In this document: positions 13,501 to 24,444 of the stretch, piece after piece
Layout of the letters: each line of letters starts with the position of its first letter
How positions within the stretch are numbered: position 1 is the stretch's first letter
Source of the DNA: Haemonchus contortus
Taxonomy: Eukaryota; Nematoda; Chromadorea; Rhabditida; Trichostrongylidae
Direction: 5' to 3'
DNA: 64,000 nucleotides
NCBI GenBank assembly: GCA_000469685.2
Contig: LS997565.1
Coordinates: 8,443,005-8,507,004, forward strand
The notes under the pieces: generated by a model
Told to the model about the DNA's origin: nothing
The model's database searches: none
What the model saw: the letters and a program-made list of their open reading frames with translations, nothing else
Translations under genes and position numbers: made by a program

Positions 13501-16300
13501 ATGTTTCAGTATTCTATTTTGTCGGTAAAGACATGGATGCTAAACAGCAGCTCAACTCTTCAAATCCATATCATTGTCCGGTCGATGGCTATGATATCTA
13601 CACTTATGATAACTTTATCGAAACCTTCATCACGTTGTTCAGAGCCAGCATGGGTGGATACGATGTAAGTAGTCTGAACGTTCCCGCTCGTTGAACAAAT
13701 TACTCAGTAACCCAAAGTATAGAGCAAATATTTTCAATGTGTAAGATCTCTCTAGTTCAAATCCCCTCGCAGCATTTCTAGTTTCCGCAGAAGGTTAGTA
13801 TTTGTAGTTGCGAAGAGAGAACTACAGACATTGTCCGCAGAGCAATGCAGAGAAATCCCAAGCACTTCAATGATTCCAAATCGAAAGTCAATGCATTGCA
13901 CATATGTAATCCTGTTTTCGTCCAGATGGGAATTTCCCGCAGAGCCGCTGTATTGAAGATTTTAGTGGTATTTGCGGTGTGCCGATCAAAAAATAACTGA
14001 TGAACTCATTCACTATTTTTTATTTTCCATTTTCAGTACGAAGAATTTGCATGCGCCAATTACGAGGTGCTGACAAAGACCTTATTTGTGTTGTATATGT
14101 TTGTAATGCCAATTATGATGATCAACATTCTTATCGCTATGATGGGTAACACCTATACTACTGTAATCGCACAAGCCGAAAAAGCTTGGCGACAACAGGT
14201 ACGTCTTATTAATTTGCTTAGAATTGATGCTGCTTAAGTAAAAACCGAGTCTTGTAACTGAAAGCGCAAAGTTTCCTCTCTATCTATTGTACAGGAGCTG
14301 GATCGAGTCTAGAGAACGGCCTCAGTTGACACCCTACGGTCCTACCGTAGCCTAGGCTTCGAATTGTGTCGCATGTCGCAGGCGTGCGCATCCACAAAAA
14401 GCCAAAGATGTCCACTTTGTATATGACGTACTAAATGACTTCGACAAAAATCAAAGAAACATAGTTATATAGTACGGGTAGAGAAGTTATGCAGTATAGT
14501 AACCAAATCTTAGAAGTTTTCTTGCATGTTTATTCATTTCTTTCCAGTACGCTCAAATCGTGATGGTCCTGGAACGATCGGTGGGTCGTGAAAAGTTGGC
14601 TGCAAGTCAATTGGAATACAGTATAAAATTGAACGACACGACCGACGCAGCGTTAGAAGTTCGTGGTTTGATGGTTATCAAGCAGACAAAGAAAACTCGA
14701 GCGAAACAACGCAAGCAGGCAATTCATCATTGGAAGCACATCGGTCGAAAGGTACGGTATTTTGGAAAATACGGAAATTTGTAGTAAAAATCATATATAA
14801 ATGGCCGATGATAGCATTTCTTACATTTAGGTTATCCACACGATTGCCAAAGTTGGAAAAGATCATGCTATACATCTACTTCATGGTCACGATCGAGTTG
14901 ATCCAATCATCGAAGACGAAAAGGTTTGTTAAGGGTTCAATCTGACGCCTGACTCCTTTTTGGGAAATTCTTTTCAAAAATTTCAGAGTCAGATATGGAA
15001 TAGAACACCGACACGTCTTCTAAGTAGAAATCGGCCAAGAAGTAATGCTTCCAGTAATTACGAGGTAGGCACTTGAATATTCCTCATTTCCTCACCTGCT
15101 TGTTCACTTAATTGTTGAGAATATATAAATTCAGAAGCTTGTGATTTTTATTCAACCCTTTATCATTCTACCCCTCTAGACAACCCCAAAGCATGAAGCG
15201 AGACTCAACGCTACGCGACCGCGCGCGCCGCTTGCTTGTGACGCGTGCGGTTGCGTAGCGACCTGACGTGTTGCATTAAATACTAAAAAGTTATCCTGAT
15301 TCAGATGAAAGCTGAGGATCCTGTCAGTCATATGCATCTGTCAGCTCCATCGAGTGTTCAAGAGGTATGACGCTTTTTGGGGTAAAAATTTATTTACGAT
15401 GTTTTTATGACGTCATAACCCTTGTTTATTCAGACAGTCGATTGGCATCCAGTTGAGGCGAGCGCTGACCCTGACGTTGGTGTTCACGAGGAGACTGTGC
15501 TGGTGCCTGCATCTCGATTCGTCCCACCTCCACCACCATCTGCGGATCCGGTAATTCGATAGAACGTATTACCGGGATTCCTTATCCCTTGTCCACCCAC
15601 TTTAGCCCGTGGTCACAATACAGTTCTGTGGAGCCCTGTTGATGACTTTTCTATCTGAGCAATTGAAATTCTACTTCAGCAACGAGTAATGCGAGTTCGT
15701 GGTGTGGATATGGCTCCATCTGGTGATTTGCCGAATATACCGACACGTACACCTCCTACTCGAGCTGTCAGTCCGAAGATTCGCCACGATATGTTCCGAC
15801 GAAAGGAAAGCCCGGGCAGTGGCGGAAGTGGAGGCAGTAAATAATGTCACTTTGTTCCCATTCAATATGTAGGAAATCTAAATGGATTTCGATCTTCTCC
15901 TCATCTCTTGGTTGTTGGTGATTGATCTATCCATGCAGATTCTATGTAAAGCCTTGCCTAGTACTCAGTCAATGTCTCTGCTCCAGGGTCGAGTGTGCAA
16001 TGAAAATCACCTGGTTGACTCCCGGGACCTGAGGTTGTGAAGGGTATGGGTAGAGCTGGAAGAAGAAATTTCTAACCATCACACTCGACCCCTTTCTACT
16101 CGGTCGTAGGCCATCTCCGTCACCGTACATTCGAACGACTCCTCTACTGAAGTAGTTGAGGGATTCTAGCGAGGACCACCAGTGCTCCCATCCGATTGGT
16201 AGATGGTTTTGGAGAAGAGTTCATGACCGAGGCCCCTCAACCAAACCATTACCCATGCATGAATCGTGTACAGCTCATCAATTCGTTGTTACCAGATTGA
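7519..16300 (+). CDS. TRPV-family cation channel (OCR/OSM-9 type)
   Basis: Polymodal sensory cation channel subunit of the ciliary or neuronal membrane. Exons: 7519-7633, 8652-8800, 9080-9213, 9656-9747, 9876-10028, 10128-10282, 10834-10977, 11046-11127, 11461-11576, 12276-12398, 12672-12782, 12852-13003, 13130-13239, 13510-13664, 14037-14198, 14548-14751, 14831-14923, 14987-15064, 15305-15364, 15434-15550, 15680-15836, 16170-16300. All phases agree, giving 930 residues. Ankyrin repeats fill about 110-330 ([40 protein letters not shown]). The region [16 protein letters not shown] and [12 protein letters not shown] is typical of TRPV. S1-S6 span about 385-632, with pore loop FRASMGGYD near 585-600 and S6 [13 protein letters not shown]. 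The tail is Arg/Ser/Pro-rich and probably cytosolic. The last splice is the least certain: reading through exon 21 would end at 15844. An acceptor at 7485 suggests trans-splicing 33 bases before ATG. From memory it looks nearer OCR/Nanchung than OSM-9. Confidence 0.9.
10500..10751. mobile_element. piggyBac-type MITE in TRPV intron 6
   Basis: A 244-base element (10504-10747) is bounded by identical TTAA on both sides (10500-10503 and 10748-10751). It has terminal inverted repeats CCCATTGCTTACCGC and GCGGTACGCAATGGG (15 bases, one mismatch). TTAA target duplications with CCC termini are the hallmark of the piggyBac superfamily. The interior has no transposase and is GC-rich relative to the intron. 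It lies in the 10283-10833 intron. Confidence 0.75.
13059..13120. repeat. imperfect (TTA)n microsatellite
   Basis: An AT-rich trinucleotide array with a few interruptions, in the intron between the S4-encoding and S5-encoding exons of the TRPV gene. It ends about ten bases before the acceptor. Confidence 0.9.
15209..15260. repeat. CG-rich hairpin in TRPV intron 18
   Basis: Arms CGCTACGCGACCGCGCGCG (15209-15227) and CGCGTGCGGTTGCGTAGCG (15242-15260) pair over 19 positions if two G-T pairs are allowed, with a 14-base loop. The surrounding intron is AT-rich. Related CG-rich blocks with GCGGTYGCGT occur at 45430-45465 and 46590-46680. Confidence 0.75.
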
Positions 16301-16346
16301 TTCGGATTGAATTAGTATTTTTCTTGTTATTTCATCGGCAGAAAGG

Positions 16347-16352
16347 AATAAA
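16347..16352 (+). terminator. AATAAA polyadenylation signal of the TRPV gene
   Basis: The canonical hexamer lies 47 bases after the stop at 16300. Its position supports the gene ending at the 16170-16300 exon rather than at 15844. That is inference, as no transcript end is known. Confidence 0.55.
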
Positions 16353-18509
16353 TTTTTATTTTTATCATGGTTTTTTGAAGACTCATTCAGTGTTTTTTCT
16401 TTTTCTGATGTCCAGCAGATCTTTACGGCTCTTTACGGCTCCAAAAGAAGAGGAATTAGTCATATTGCTCATATTTTTATCGCCATTCCCCGGCTTACGA
16501 GAATTTCTTTGGAATCGTGGCGTTATGCGAATTTTTCCGTCTAATCATTCCAAGCATCAGCTGAAATTTTTCAGAGATTACTCATCTATGCATATTCAAG
16601 AGTCACAAGCCAGAATATTCATTTTTTGCGCTGACCGTCGAAAAGAAATACTCATTCAGTGAGGAATTCATGCCTGTTAGAAGGCTTAATATAAAGTCTT
16701 GAATGAGGAATTGGTATAATCGCTTATTTCATAGCGACATCTATGGTTTGCCGCCAGCCCAAGCCACGAACGACGTCCTCCGTATAACCGAAAATCTCGA
16801 TCAAAATTATCATTTTTTTGAGAAGAACTTTGGGTTACTTCGGGTAAAATGGTAAAATGATGGTAAAATGTTTGAAGATGGTTGGGAGCATGAAAGTAGA
16901 ACCTTTCGGTTCTAATCACTTCCGCGCTTAGGATGCGCCCCCACCTTGAGTTCCCGTTCAGAATCGTAATAACGTTTCACAGCGTATGTGGCTTATACAA
17001 TGTCCTGCAATGGCCAGCCGATGAAGAACCCCATGCTTTTATCCTCCCTGACGAGTGTGTTCCAATTAAGCGTCCTCAAGGAGATAGAGGCTTAGTTGGC
17101 CTGGGCAGGTATTGAGCCGGGAATCGCATCAGACCATGCATGTGTGATAGGGCCCAACTTAGTCCTTAGCACGCACTTCCACAATTCAAAAGCGAGTGCA
17201 GCTGTTGGAAAAAGTTTATTTTTATATATTTCAGTGCTGCTTTGTAGTCAAAAAGAGGGGAGCATACAACTCGGGATCCTTCCGGCCTACTTCCCCATGG
17301 ACCTTGGAGTAGAGTCAAGAGAATGTAGCTCAAGTAATGTGATATGATTGATTTTAACCTACGTGGATAGGGACCCTGTCGGTGACTTGTTCATTAGATA
17401 AGGTCACCTCTACTCGAAGTAGACCAATATGGTGCGCTATGGAAATTTTCGCCTTTTTCAGAGTTAGGTACTTGGCTAATATCTACGAGTTCTTAGAAAT
17501 GGGAAACTTGAACATTTTCGTCGAAAAGCCCTCACTTTTGAACCACTTGTAGTTTTTGTATTAACAGTTATCACAAAGCTAAGTGGTCTTTCGATTTACG
17601 CAGCTCCGATGAAAGAACATTCTGCAGCAGTCAAAACTGGTTACTCCAGTGGGCGGGATTGTTAAACAGTGTGGCCTTCTAGTGATTTCCTAAATAAACT
17701 CAAAATAACTCCGAACTAAAATTGCTGATTGTTTTGATTCAATGATGTCATAGGCTGTAGTGGTTATTTTGAGTGAAATGTAAAAATAAACAGGAGAAAA
17801 CATGCTTCCTTACCCAGCCCATTACCCAACATCATGAAGATCAAAGAGTAACTCAAGAAACGGGACTACTTATGATGCTGACCATTAACTTGCTGAGTTT
17901 CGTCTTAGGAAACCTGTTCACAGCGAATTTTGTTTCCCGTAATGGGCTATCTTCCAGAATCATTCTCGGCCGAGTTCGAAGAATGACAAACACTTAGTAG
18001 TCATGTGGATTCGCCGGAGGAATCCGCACAATGGGCTCAAGGAGCATCCGCACTATGGCCAGCTCCCGCTCAGTCACAAGGCTCACTATGCCACATGACG
18101 ACCTCATGACTCATGCTCATACCCCTTCTGTAGCAAACGGCTCGAAGATCGTATGATAAATAGGAATTACCCGCTAGGACTGTGTTCACGCTATACATTG
18201 GAGATGGGCAGAGTATGAACACCTCAAAACTTTATTAATCAGAATTCCGCTACTTGAAAGCACAGGACCTTATTGTACTGTAGGTATACCATACCTTGCG
18301 ATTTCAGCAGAACGCGAACTTTCCGAAGGTTTAATTAACTCCAATAAGGAATACAGAGTTAATGGCATTTCTGCTTTTTTGCCATTTCGCACCTTTTCCT
18401 CAGCTTTTCTACTCACCCCTTTCCCCAATCAACCCCATAGAGTTTTTCAGACCATGAATGGGTTCAGTGAACGAAATTCAAGGAGGGAACCATTCAGCAA
18501 AGTGGTTAA
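16353..18509. other. intergenic, SINE copy only
   Basis: Besides the minus-strand SINE copy near 16925-17165, I see no supported exon, RNA gene or inverted-repeat element here. A frame open at 16156-16662 overlaps the TRPV 3' exon and is out of phase with it. Confidence 0.45.
16925..17165 (-). repeat. SINE-like element, minus-strand copy
   Basis: Read on the minus strand it keeps the 3' half landmarks: the CATTGTATAAGCCACATACG-like region, GATTCTGAACGGGAACTC and GGGGGCGCATCC. The 5' half with box A and box B is diverged. Confidence 0.6.
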
Positions 18510-19025
18510 TTAGAAAATGAACGACCCCGAAACAAGTTAAACGGAAGTAAAATACATAGAAAGTAGAGAAGGAAAGATCAACAGGCTGCTACAGAGACAT
18601 AAAAGAGAGTGAGAGATAATTCGTGGAAAAAAACAAACGAACTCCCGGAGTTTGTGATCATCGAAGGGTAGGCTAGCAGGAGCTTAAAAGTACAGAAGGA
18701 AGGATAGAATCCGGAACATGTAGAGAGAAATAGGGAATGGGAGATCATTGATTGAAAAAGTGAACGTTTCTGCAGTAGAAAAGATTAACTTAAGATCAGG
18801 CAAACAGGAAGTGGAAGGTACACACAGTAAGGAAGGAGAGACAGACCGGCACGGGCAGAGGAATAGGAAGTGGGAGATCAGTGATTGGAAAATCTAGGCG
18901 ATCCTGAAATCAAAGGTATGTGCTCTGTCATGGTAGACAAGCGGAAAGTGGAAGGTCCAGTGAACAAGTAGGGATGAGTGGGTTGGTACAGAGAGGGAAG
19001 GACAGGGTGAGAAGATCATTTACAT
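18510..19025. repeat. degenerate purine-rich minisatellite, about 4 units of 120-140 bases
   Basis: Recurring blocks show the repeat: GGGAGATCATTGATTGAAAAAG (about 18739) and GGGAGATCAGTGATTGGAAAAT (about 18872) are about 133 bases apart. GGAAGTGGAAGGTACACACAGTAAGG (about 18808) and GGAAAGTGGAAGGTCCAGTGAACAAG (about 18950) repeat likewise. Earlier, weaker units begin near 18510 and 18631. The plus strand is strongly purine-rich. The array ends about 230 bases before the ATG of the secreted-protein gene. Confidence 0.6.
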
Positions 19026-19186
19026 TATGGGAACTCATCTGAGAAGGGACCTTAATCCCATAGGTCCGTTTCCTTCACAACTTTCACTACCATTCATACA
19101 ATTGGCAGAGTTACACCCCAACTACATAGAGAATGATTCACTCTCTCTCGGTGTGTGTTTGCGAGCAGATTCTGAAATCATCGATC

Positions 19187-19192
19187 GATAAG
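19187..19192 (+). promoter_or_regulatory. GATA-factor-like site upstream of the secreted-protein gene
   Basis: GATAAG within CGATCGATAAGAGC lies about 26 bases upstream of the TATA box. In C. elegans TGATAA/GATAAG sites are used by intestinal ELT-type GATA factors. Gut expression of this gene is inference from that alone. Confidence 0.35.
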
Positions 19193-19212
19193 AGCGTTGC
19201 CCTCCCGAAGTG

Positions 19213-19220
19213 TATAAATA
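19213..19220 (+). promoter_or_regulatory. TATA box of the secreted-protein gene
   Basis: TATAAATA lies 37 bases before the ATG at 19257, implying a very short 5' leader. The arrangement is typical of strongly expressed nematode genes that are not trans-spliced far upstream. Confidence 0.7.
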
Positions 19221-19256
19221 CTGGGCTGTAATGTTGGTAGCCATCATTGTGAGAGT

Positions 19257-22200
19257 ATGAAAACCCTTCTAATTCTATCCCTAACGATTCTTTCCCTGTC
19301 AACCGATGCTCAGGTGGGTATACCAACATCTTCATCAGTACTTTTTAGAATTATTAGTAGCGACGTGTACTGATACGGTTTTTTTTTACTTCGGAGAACT
19401 TCCAATATGTTTGAACGGGTGATAAAATTTATTCTTTTTCTTTCTAAACAGACATTTCAGTTTTCTGAATGGACACTTCAGCCTCCAGTAGTTTATTGAC
19501 AGTACTGGTTATTAAGACTGTAATACGTCGCTGGAATAGTTAATGACTTGTCTGCACTAGTCGCATTCCAGACATTCCCGGTACAGAACGTTAGCCCAAA
19601 GAGGGTTTCAGACTTATTTCTGCCCAGTAGTAGTAGTTATTTAGTTATTTCTGAAGCTGCTTGGGACGTTCTCGGGTAATAACGCAGGGGGGATCACGTA
19701 CAGCCCCATGGTACGGTTTGCTCACTAAAACTCAAAAAATCTTTATTTGAAGGGTGTTTGAAAGCTTAAAAGGGAGGGGGACAAGTGTCGCAAGCGTCAG
19801 TAAGATGCAATTAAAATAAATGGGCCCACTTGGCTTTTGATTGGGCTCCGAGATTGGTACCCTTTAGGCCCGACTGTTTTCCATTCGACTTCTTCAGTAG
19901 ACAGTTCAGCGACGACTACTCTCTTCCTTCGAAGTGTGTAGCACCCTCCCCCTCACAGAAACGAAAATTCAGTCCGGCACTCGGCTCTTACAGTAATCCG
20001 GCACGTGTTAACACGCAAATTTTTACCCGTCACATATACGACGTGTCGAAAAGGGGCTTTGGGCAAGGACACGGGGGTGGGTGGTGGGGTAAGCCAGGGG
20101 GTTACTGTAAGAGCTGAGTGCCGGACTGAATTTTCGTTTTAGTCTCCCCCTCCAGCGAAACCGATCCTACTGCCCGTCTCTCGACTGATTTACATTGTTA
20201 GAGGTACTGATGGCTGTCCAAGCCTTATAAGACACCCACGGGTGCGGATAGTGGTTGGTACAAGTGGTAATGAGCTCCAATACGGAAGTATCAATATTAT
20301 GCCATCCACCGGTGTAGAGGAATCAAAAAGGGTGGCCCGGGATTCCATGGGAATACACTCTCGTTTTTTGCGACCGATTCTAAGAACAGGGCAAGAAGCA
20401 TGTGTAGATGAGCTATTCTCGTTCATTGATACCTTATCATACCTAATGATAGCACCGGTTCCTCTCTGTTGACGATTCTTTCGCTATTGCTGTTTTCTTG
20501 TTATCATAACGCAATTTCACTTGACTGTAACCTTCAGATATCTTCGTCAAGAGGGGCGTTCCGAACATAATTTCTAGTCTTTTCCGGGTTGTTTCTAAGC
20601 CGATTTGCACATATCGGTCTTTTCATGTTCCATCTGTTTGTCTCCGTACTTCCGAAATCCCCTTCCAATAGGTACCTACAAAACCAACAAAACCACTTCC
20701 ATAGGGAGTTAGGTCTCAGATGAATTTACCTTGGCTTATATATGAGTTACAACCGTAAAAAGGAAAAGGACAAAGTCTTGGGCCTTAGTCAATTCCTTCT
20801 GACGGATGCACCCATGCATACGACTTCCATTCAGAATCGTAGTGGCGTAATGAATGCGTATGTGGCCTATACAATGACTTGCGGTGGCTAGCCGATGTAC
20901 AAGTCAGAGCTTTTACTCTCCCAGACGAATCTGGTACCAAATAACCGACCCCGGAGGGATGGAGGGCTTGGTTGGTCATGCGGATATCGATCCGCGATCC
21001 AAACTCGTGACCATGCCTGTGTGAAGTGCGCCATTTGCCACGACACCACCCGGTTACGACTGTAAAACCGTTGAAATATCACCAAACTTTATAGTACCTA
21101 TTTTTGAAGGCTCAGCAAGGAAGCTACATATAAACGTAACGCTTGTTAGCTGATCATGCTCGGAGAAGTTGAGTCATTTCTGCTAGTGACGACGTCTCAG
21201 CTGTCCGATTCGCTGCAGACCACCGCCGTGTTTCGCACGAAACACTCCAAGTCTCTCTGCCAGCTGACGAAAAACCTTCAAAAGTGCAAACGCTTTGGAG
21301 GCGAACTTTTTGAACTTCAAATCGCGTCCATGTTTTTTATAAAAGCAATGTGGACGCTGAACGTCAGACCGCTAATAGGGCTCCACCCGTTCTCATGATA
21401 AGCCTACCAAGAACTGCCATCAAATCAGTAGTAAGTACTGCATGTGTATTGCTACTTTATGCTATACCAGTTGGGTCGCCCGGCTAGCGTCGGGCCCCCA
21501 TTCCTTACATTTACTGAGCAGTTAGAAATGCCCCTAAGCACCACCCTTAAGTGAAGAAATGCAGAGGAATGTAGGATAGAGCTACCATATCCATATCACT
21601 ACCTTCATCGTAATCATAAGTTTAGCTGACGGACAGACCGACAAACATACAAATCGACACACCAAGCTTCTGCTTTATGAATGAGAGAGATGTTTCTAAC
21701 CTTTAAGATGTAGGTTGAGAGGGTCGAAGTTGCCACAAACCTCTTCCCTACAGATAAGCCGTGCAAGCGCAAGCGATTTGCACTAGATTTCAGTAAAGTG
21801 CCCAACTTTTGGTGTCTGCCACAAAAATTGCTGGAAATTTTAAAATTTGCCATTTTCGAATCCGAAATGTGCAGGAAAGATGAATCTCAATTATTTTTGA
21901 GTTCCAGGGTAAGAGAGCTCGAAAGAAGACACCTCAAACGACTACACCCGTACGTTTTTGGTTCAGGATTCTAAACAGATTTTTGAGTCATCTGATCACT
22001 GAACCAAAATTATGGCCATGGCATATTACCGGTTTTGCGATAGACAAGTCAATGAAATGACCGTAGGTCCATTCATGAAAACGACGGAATTTCCTCACAG
22101 AACATTCCCATGGGAGTACTGTATAAACCCGGAATGGAGCGAATATTCTCTCAATCCTTGCGGTGATATGGGGCCATGAAATGAGGGGCGAAGTCAAGCA

Positions 22201-23906
22201 CTGTTCAGAAGTCGGGTGTGTACTATAAGGTCAAAGTGCAAGTTTGTGAGCGCGTTCAGCGAATGCCGCACGTAATCTAGCGTCAATTGGCGCATTGTCG
22301 CGTACTGACCTAATAGCACACAGATGCCAAGTACAAAGTAACTTAGAGGATCCTCACAGAGAAGACCCAGTGTGTTCCATTAGGGTCAAGTGAGTCATAC
22401 GTCCGACTTCTGGCCAGAATCTCATGGATGTCGGTGTTCAGGAGGTCTACACAACGGATTTTGGGGGTCCAATGTATAAAGATCAGTCATTGTTTTTGGC
22501 CCAAGTCTCTCAATAACTAGTAACTTTCAAAAATCCCGATCAAGCTCTGAGGGGTACATCGACAAATCAGTAGGCTTATGCCCTGGTTTAGATTCAGAAT
22601 CCCATTGATGGAGCCTCATGTTATAGTACAAACTGTAGGTGAAAACCTATAGTACTTAAGTGGTTGGTAGGGAAGACAATGACTGTAGGATAATAGCCCT
22701 GCAATTTTGGGCTCAAGTCTCTTGAAAAACAGTAACTGACTTGCGCAAGTAACCAGTCTGATTCTGGGGGTTTTGGCAAATGGCCTGCTTAGATACCAAA
22801 TTTACAGTACTTTAGTAATAGTACAGTAGAAGAGTTATTTTGTCCTGAACAAACATCAAAAAGTATGTGTTTCAGTTCGTTGGACTGAGTGTCGGTTTCG
22901 ACAGTCTGCTCCCTACTCCGCTCTTCCCAACGTTGCCAGTTTTCCCTACATTCCCGACGGTAATTCCGGCTCTGTTTCCGGACTTTTCGAATTTCACGGT
23001 AATGTTTTTTAGAAGTTTTCGGAGCATGTGTAGGATTATCGATAGACCGGCGGCCCAGTAGATTTCTTGAAGGGAAAATCTGCTTCATCGTCTATTAGGC
23101 TACGGTAGACGCTTAGCAGGAGTAGGCCTAGAACTCGGCTTCTTTCTCGATTGGTGAAAACATTTGGGAAGGATTTACTGATCCTGCTTACATGGAGCAG
23201 TTGAGCACCGCCAATCGCGGGGAACTGGTCCGCATGAGGATTTGCTACGAGGAGATGGGAAGGAGGGGGGGGGGGTTGGGATGAATGAGCAAGAAGAGGG
23301 AAGCTCGAATGATAGGGAGATTAGGTGAGTCGGTGAAAGTCCCTCCATCACCTTGACCTCCTGGTGAATTTCCGACCCCGATCTATCGATAGCAAAGGCA
23401 CGGCTCGGGCCGTAGTTATTGATTCGTTTGCTGGAGCCATCATAAGATTTCACCTAACAAACTTTCAGGCTCAATTCGTTGAGTGGGAAAATGCCATAAA
23501 CAAACGAATGCGGGAGATTTTCCGAAATTCTTCCCTTTCCAATGGTGGCATCACGACATCGAATGGTACAACAACAATTACACAGAAAATCGGTGGTAAA
23601 CTGTACAAGGGAACCCTTCCTGAGACCAAATCCTTCTTCCTGTCAACCAGTGTCGCCGATATCAACGGAACCCGACAGGAAATCGTAAAAATCGTTGCCG
23701 ATGGGAAAACGTCTGTGTACAGTACGATAGATGGCAAGACAACTGCCACAGATGGAGACGGCAAACCGCTTACTGATGGAGGATTCTTCAAGATTAACAT
23801 GGCTATCGAACCTGGTAGTAGAGAAGAAAGCAATTCCGAAAAAGGCGAAAAGGAACTGAAGCCGAAGTTGAGGAAAGTTCCAAAGAAACCAATCGAAGAT
23901 CATTGA
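19257..23906 (+). CDS. secreted protein of unknown function
   Basis: Three exons, 19257-19313, 22876-22998 and 23469-23906, all joined in phase 0, give 205 residues. Exon 1 is exactly the signal peptide (MKTLLILSLTILSLSTDAQ). Exon 2 encodes 41 residues rich in Phe-Pro-Thr (LLPTPLFPTLPVFPTFPT). Exon 3 encodes an Asn/Thr/Gly-rich domain with SFFLSTSVADINGTRQEIVK, then DGKTTATDGDGKPLTDGG, and a lysine-rich acidic-basic tail ending PKKPIEDH. Likely N-glycosylation sequons include NFT (created by splicing), NSS, NGT and NGT. Intron 1 is 3.6 kb and holds a SINE, a foldback and a local duplication. TATA and GATA sites precede it. I do not recognise the family. It is probably nematode-restricted, extracellular, and not an enzyme I can name. 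Exon choice is supported by clean splice sites and matching phases; extra small exons in intron 1 cannot be excluded. Confidence 0.75.
19959..20139. repeat. foldback element with 38-base arms
   Basis: Left arm 19959-19996 and right arm 20102-20139 are reverse complements with one mismatch in 38. The arms begin AAACGAAAATTCAGTCCGGC and end CTTACAGTAA. A related half-copy with GGATTACTGTAAGAGCCG is at about 38276-38295, so it is a dispersed family. It lies in intron 1 of the secreted-protein gene. No transposase is present. Confidence 0.85.
20786..21052 (-). repeat. SINE-like element, near-full minus-strand copy
   Basis: Read on the minus strand: GGTGGTGTCGTGGCAAATGGCGC (box A region), then GGATCGCGGATCGATATCCGC, CAACCAAGCCCTCCATCC, GGGAGAGTAAAAGC, GCCACCGCAAGTCATTGTAT, CACTACGATTCTGAATGG and GGTGCATCCGTCAGAAGG. 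Landmark order is complete. It sits in intron 1 of the secreted-protein gene. Confidence 0.75.
22430..22840. repeat. degenerate tandem duplication, about 211-base period
   Basis: GGCCCAAGTCTCTCAATAAC (about 22498) recurs as GGGCTCAAGTCTCTTGAAAA (about 22709), both followed by AGTAACT. Flanking sequence (GACAATGACTG/GATCAGTCATTG, ACAAATCAGTAGGCTTA/GGCAAATGGCCTGCTTA) is loosely repeated in the same order. Two worn units, intronic. Confidence 0.45.
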
Positions 23907-24444
23907 GTAAATAGATTGAATGAGATTTGACCGTTTAGAGATGGTAATAGCATAATTACAAGTATTTTAATACTGGTCACTTTGAGTGTATTTAGTTTTT
24001 GGTCCATTACCATTTCAAGATCAATGAACGTATGGCATTTACGTGTGGATCAATTTATTGAAATGGTGTTTTCTGGTAGAAAAACAAAACTGGTTCATAA
24101 ACATTTTCCTCAATGTTGTTAAGTGCATTGAATAGAATCGCAGACGCAAACCAGTCAATAAGGTGATCCATGAAAAAACCTATTTTCTAAAATAACCACA
24201 GTGTTTTCCCGACTGTGGTCGGGTCTAATTCTCCCGTGTTCACAGTTTATTATATTCAAGTACATCATTGTGGGCGCAGTTGACTGTCGCGCGTCGAGGC
24301 AACTAACCAAGAACCGCCGCGTGCGGTAAGCGGACTGAGCATTCTCGCCAAACGTCTGGGGACCACCACTTGTAATGTTAGTATAATAGTTCAGAACTTG
24401 ACGACTTCTGGTATAGATCGATTGACAGAGACAGTACCAATATA

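Noticed and set aside
16156..16662. 168-residue frame after the TRPV gene
   Set aside because: It overlaps the better-supported TRPV terminal exon in another frame and has no motif of its own.
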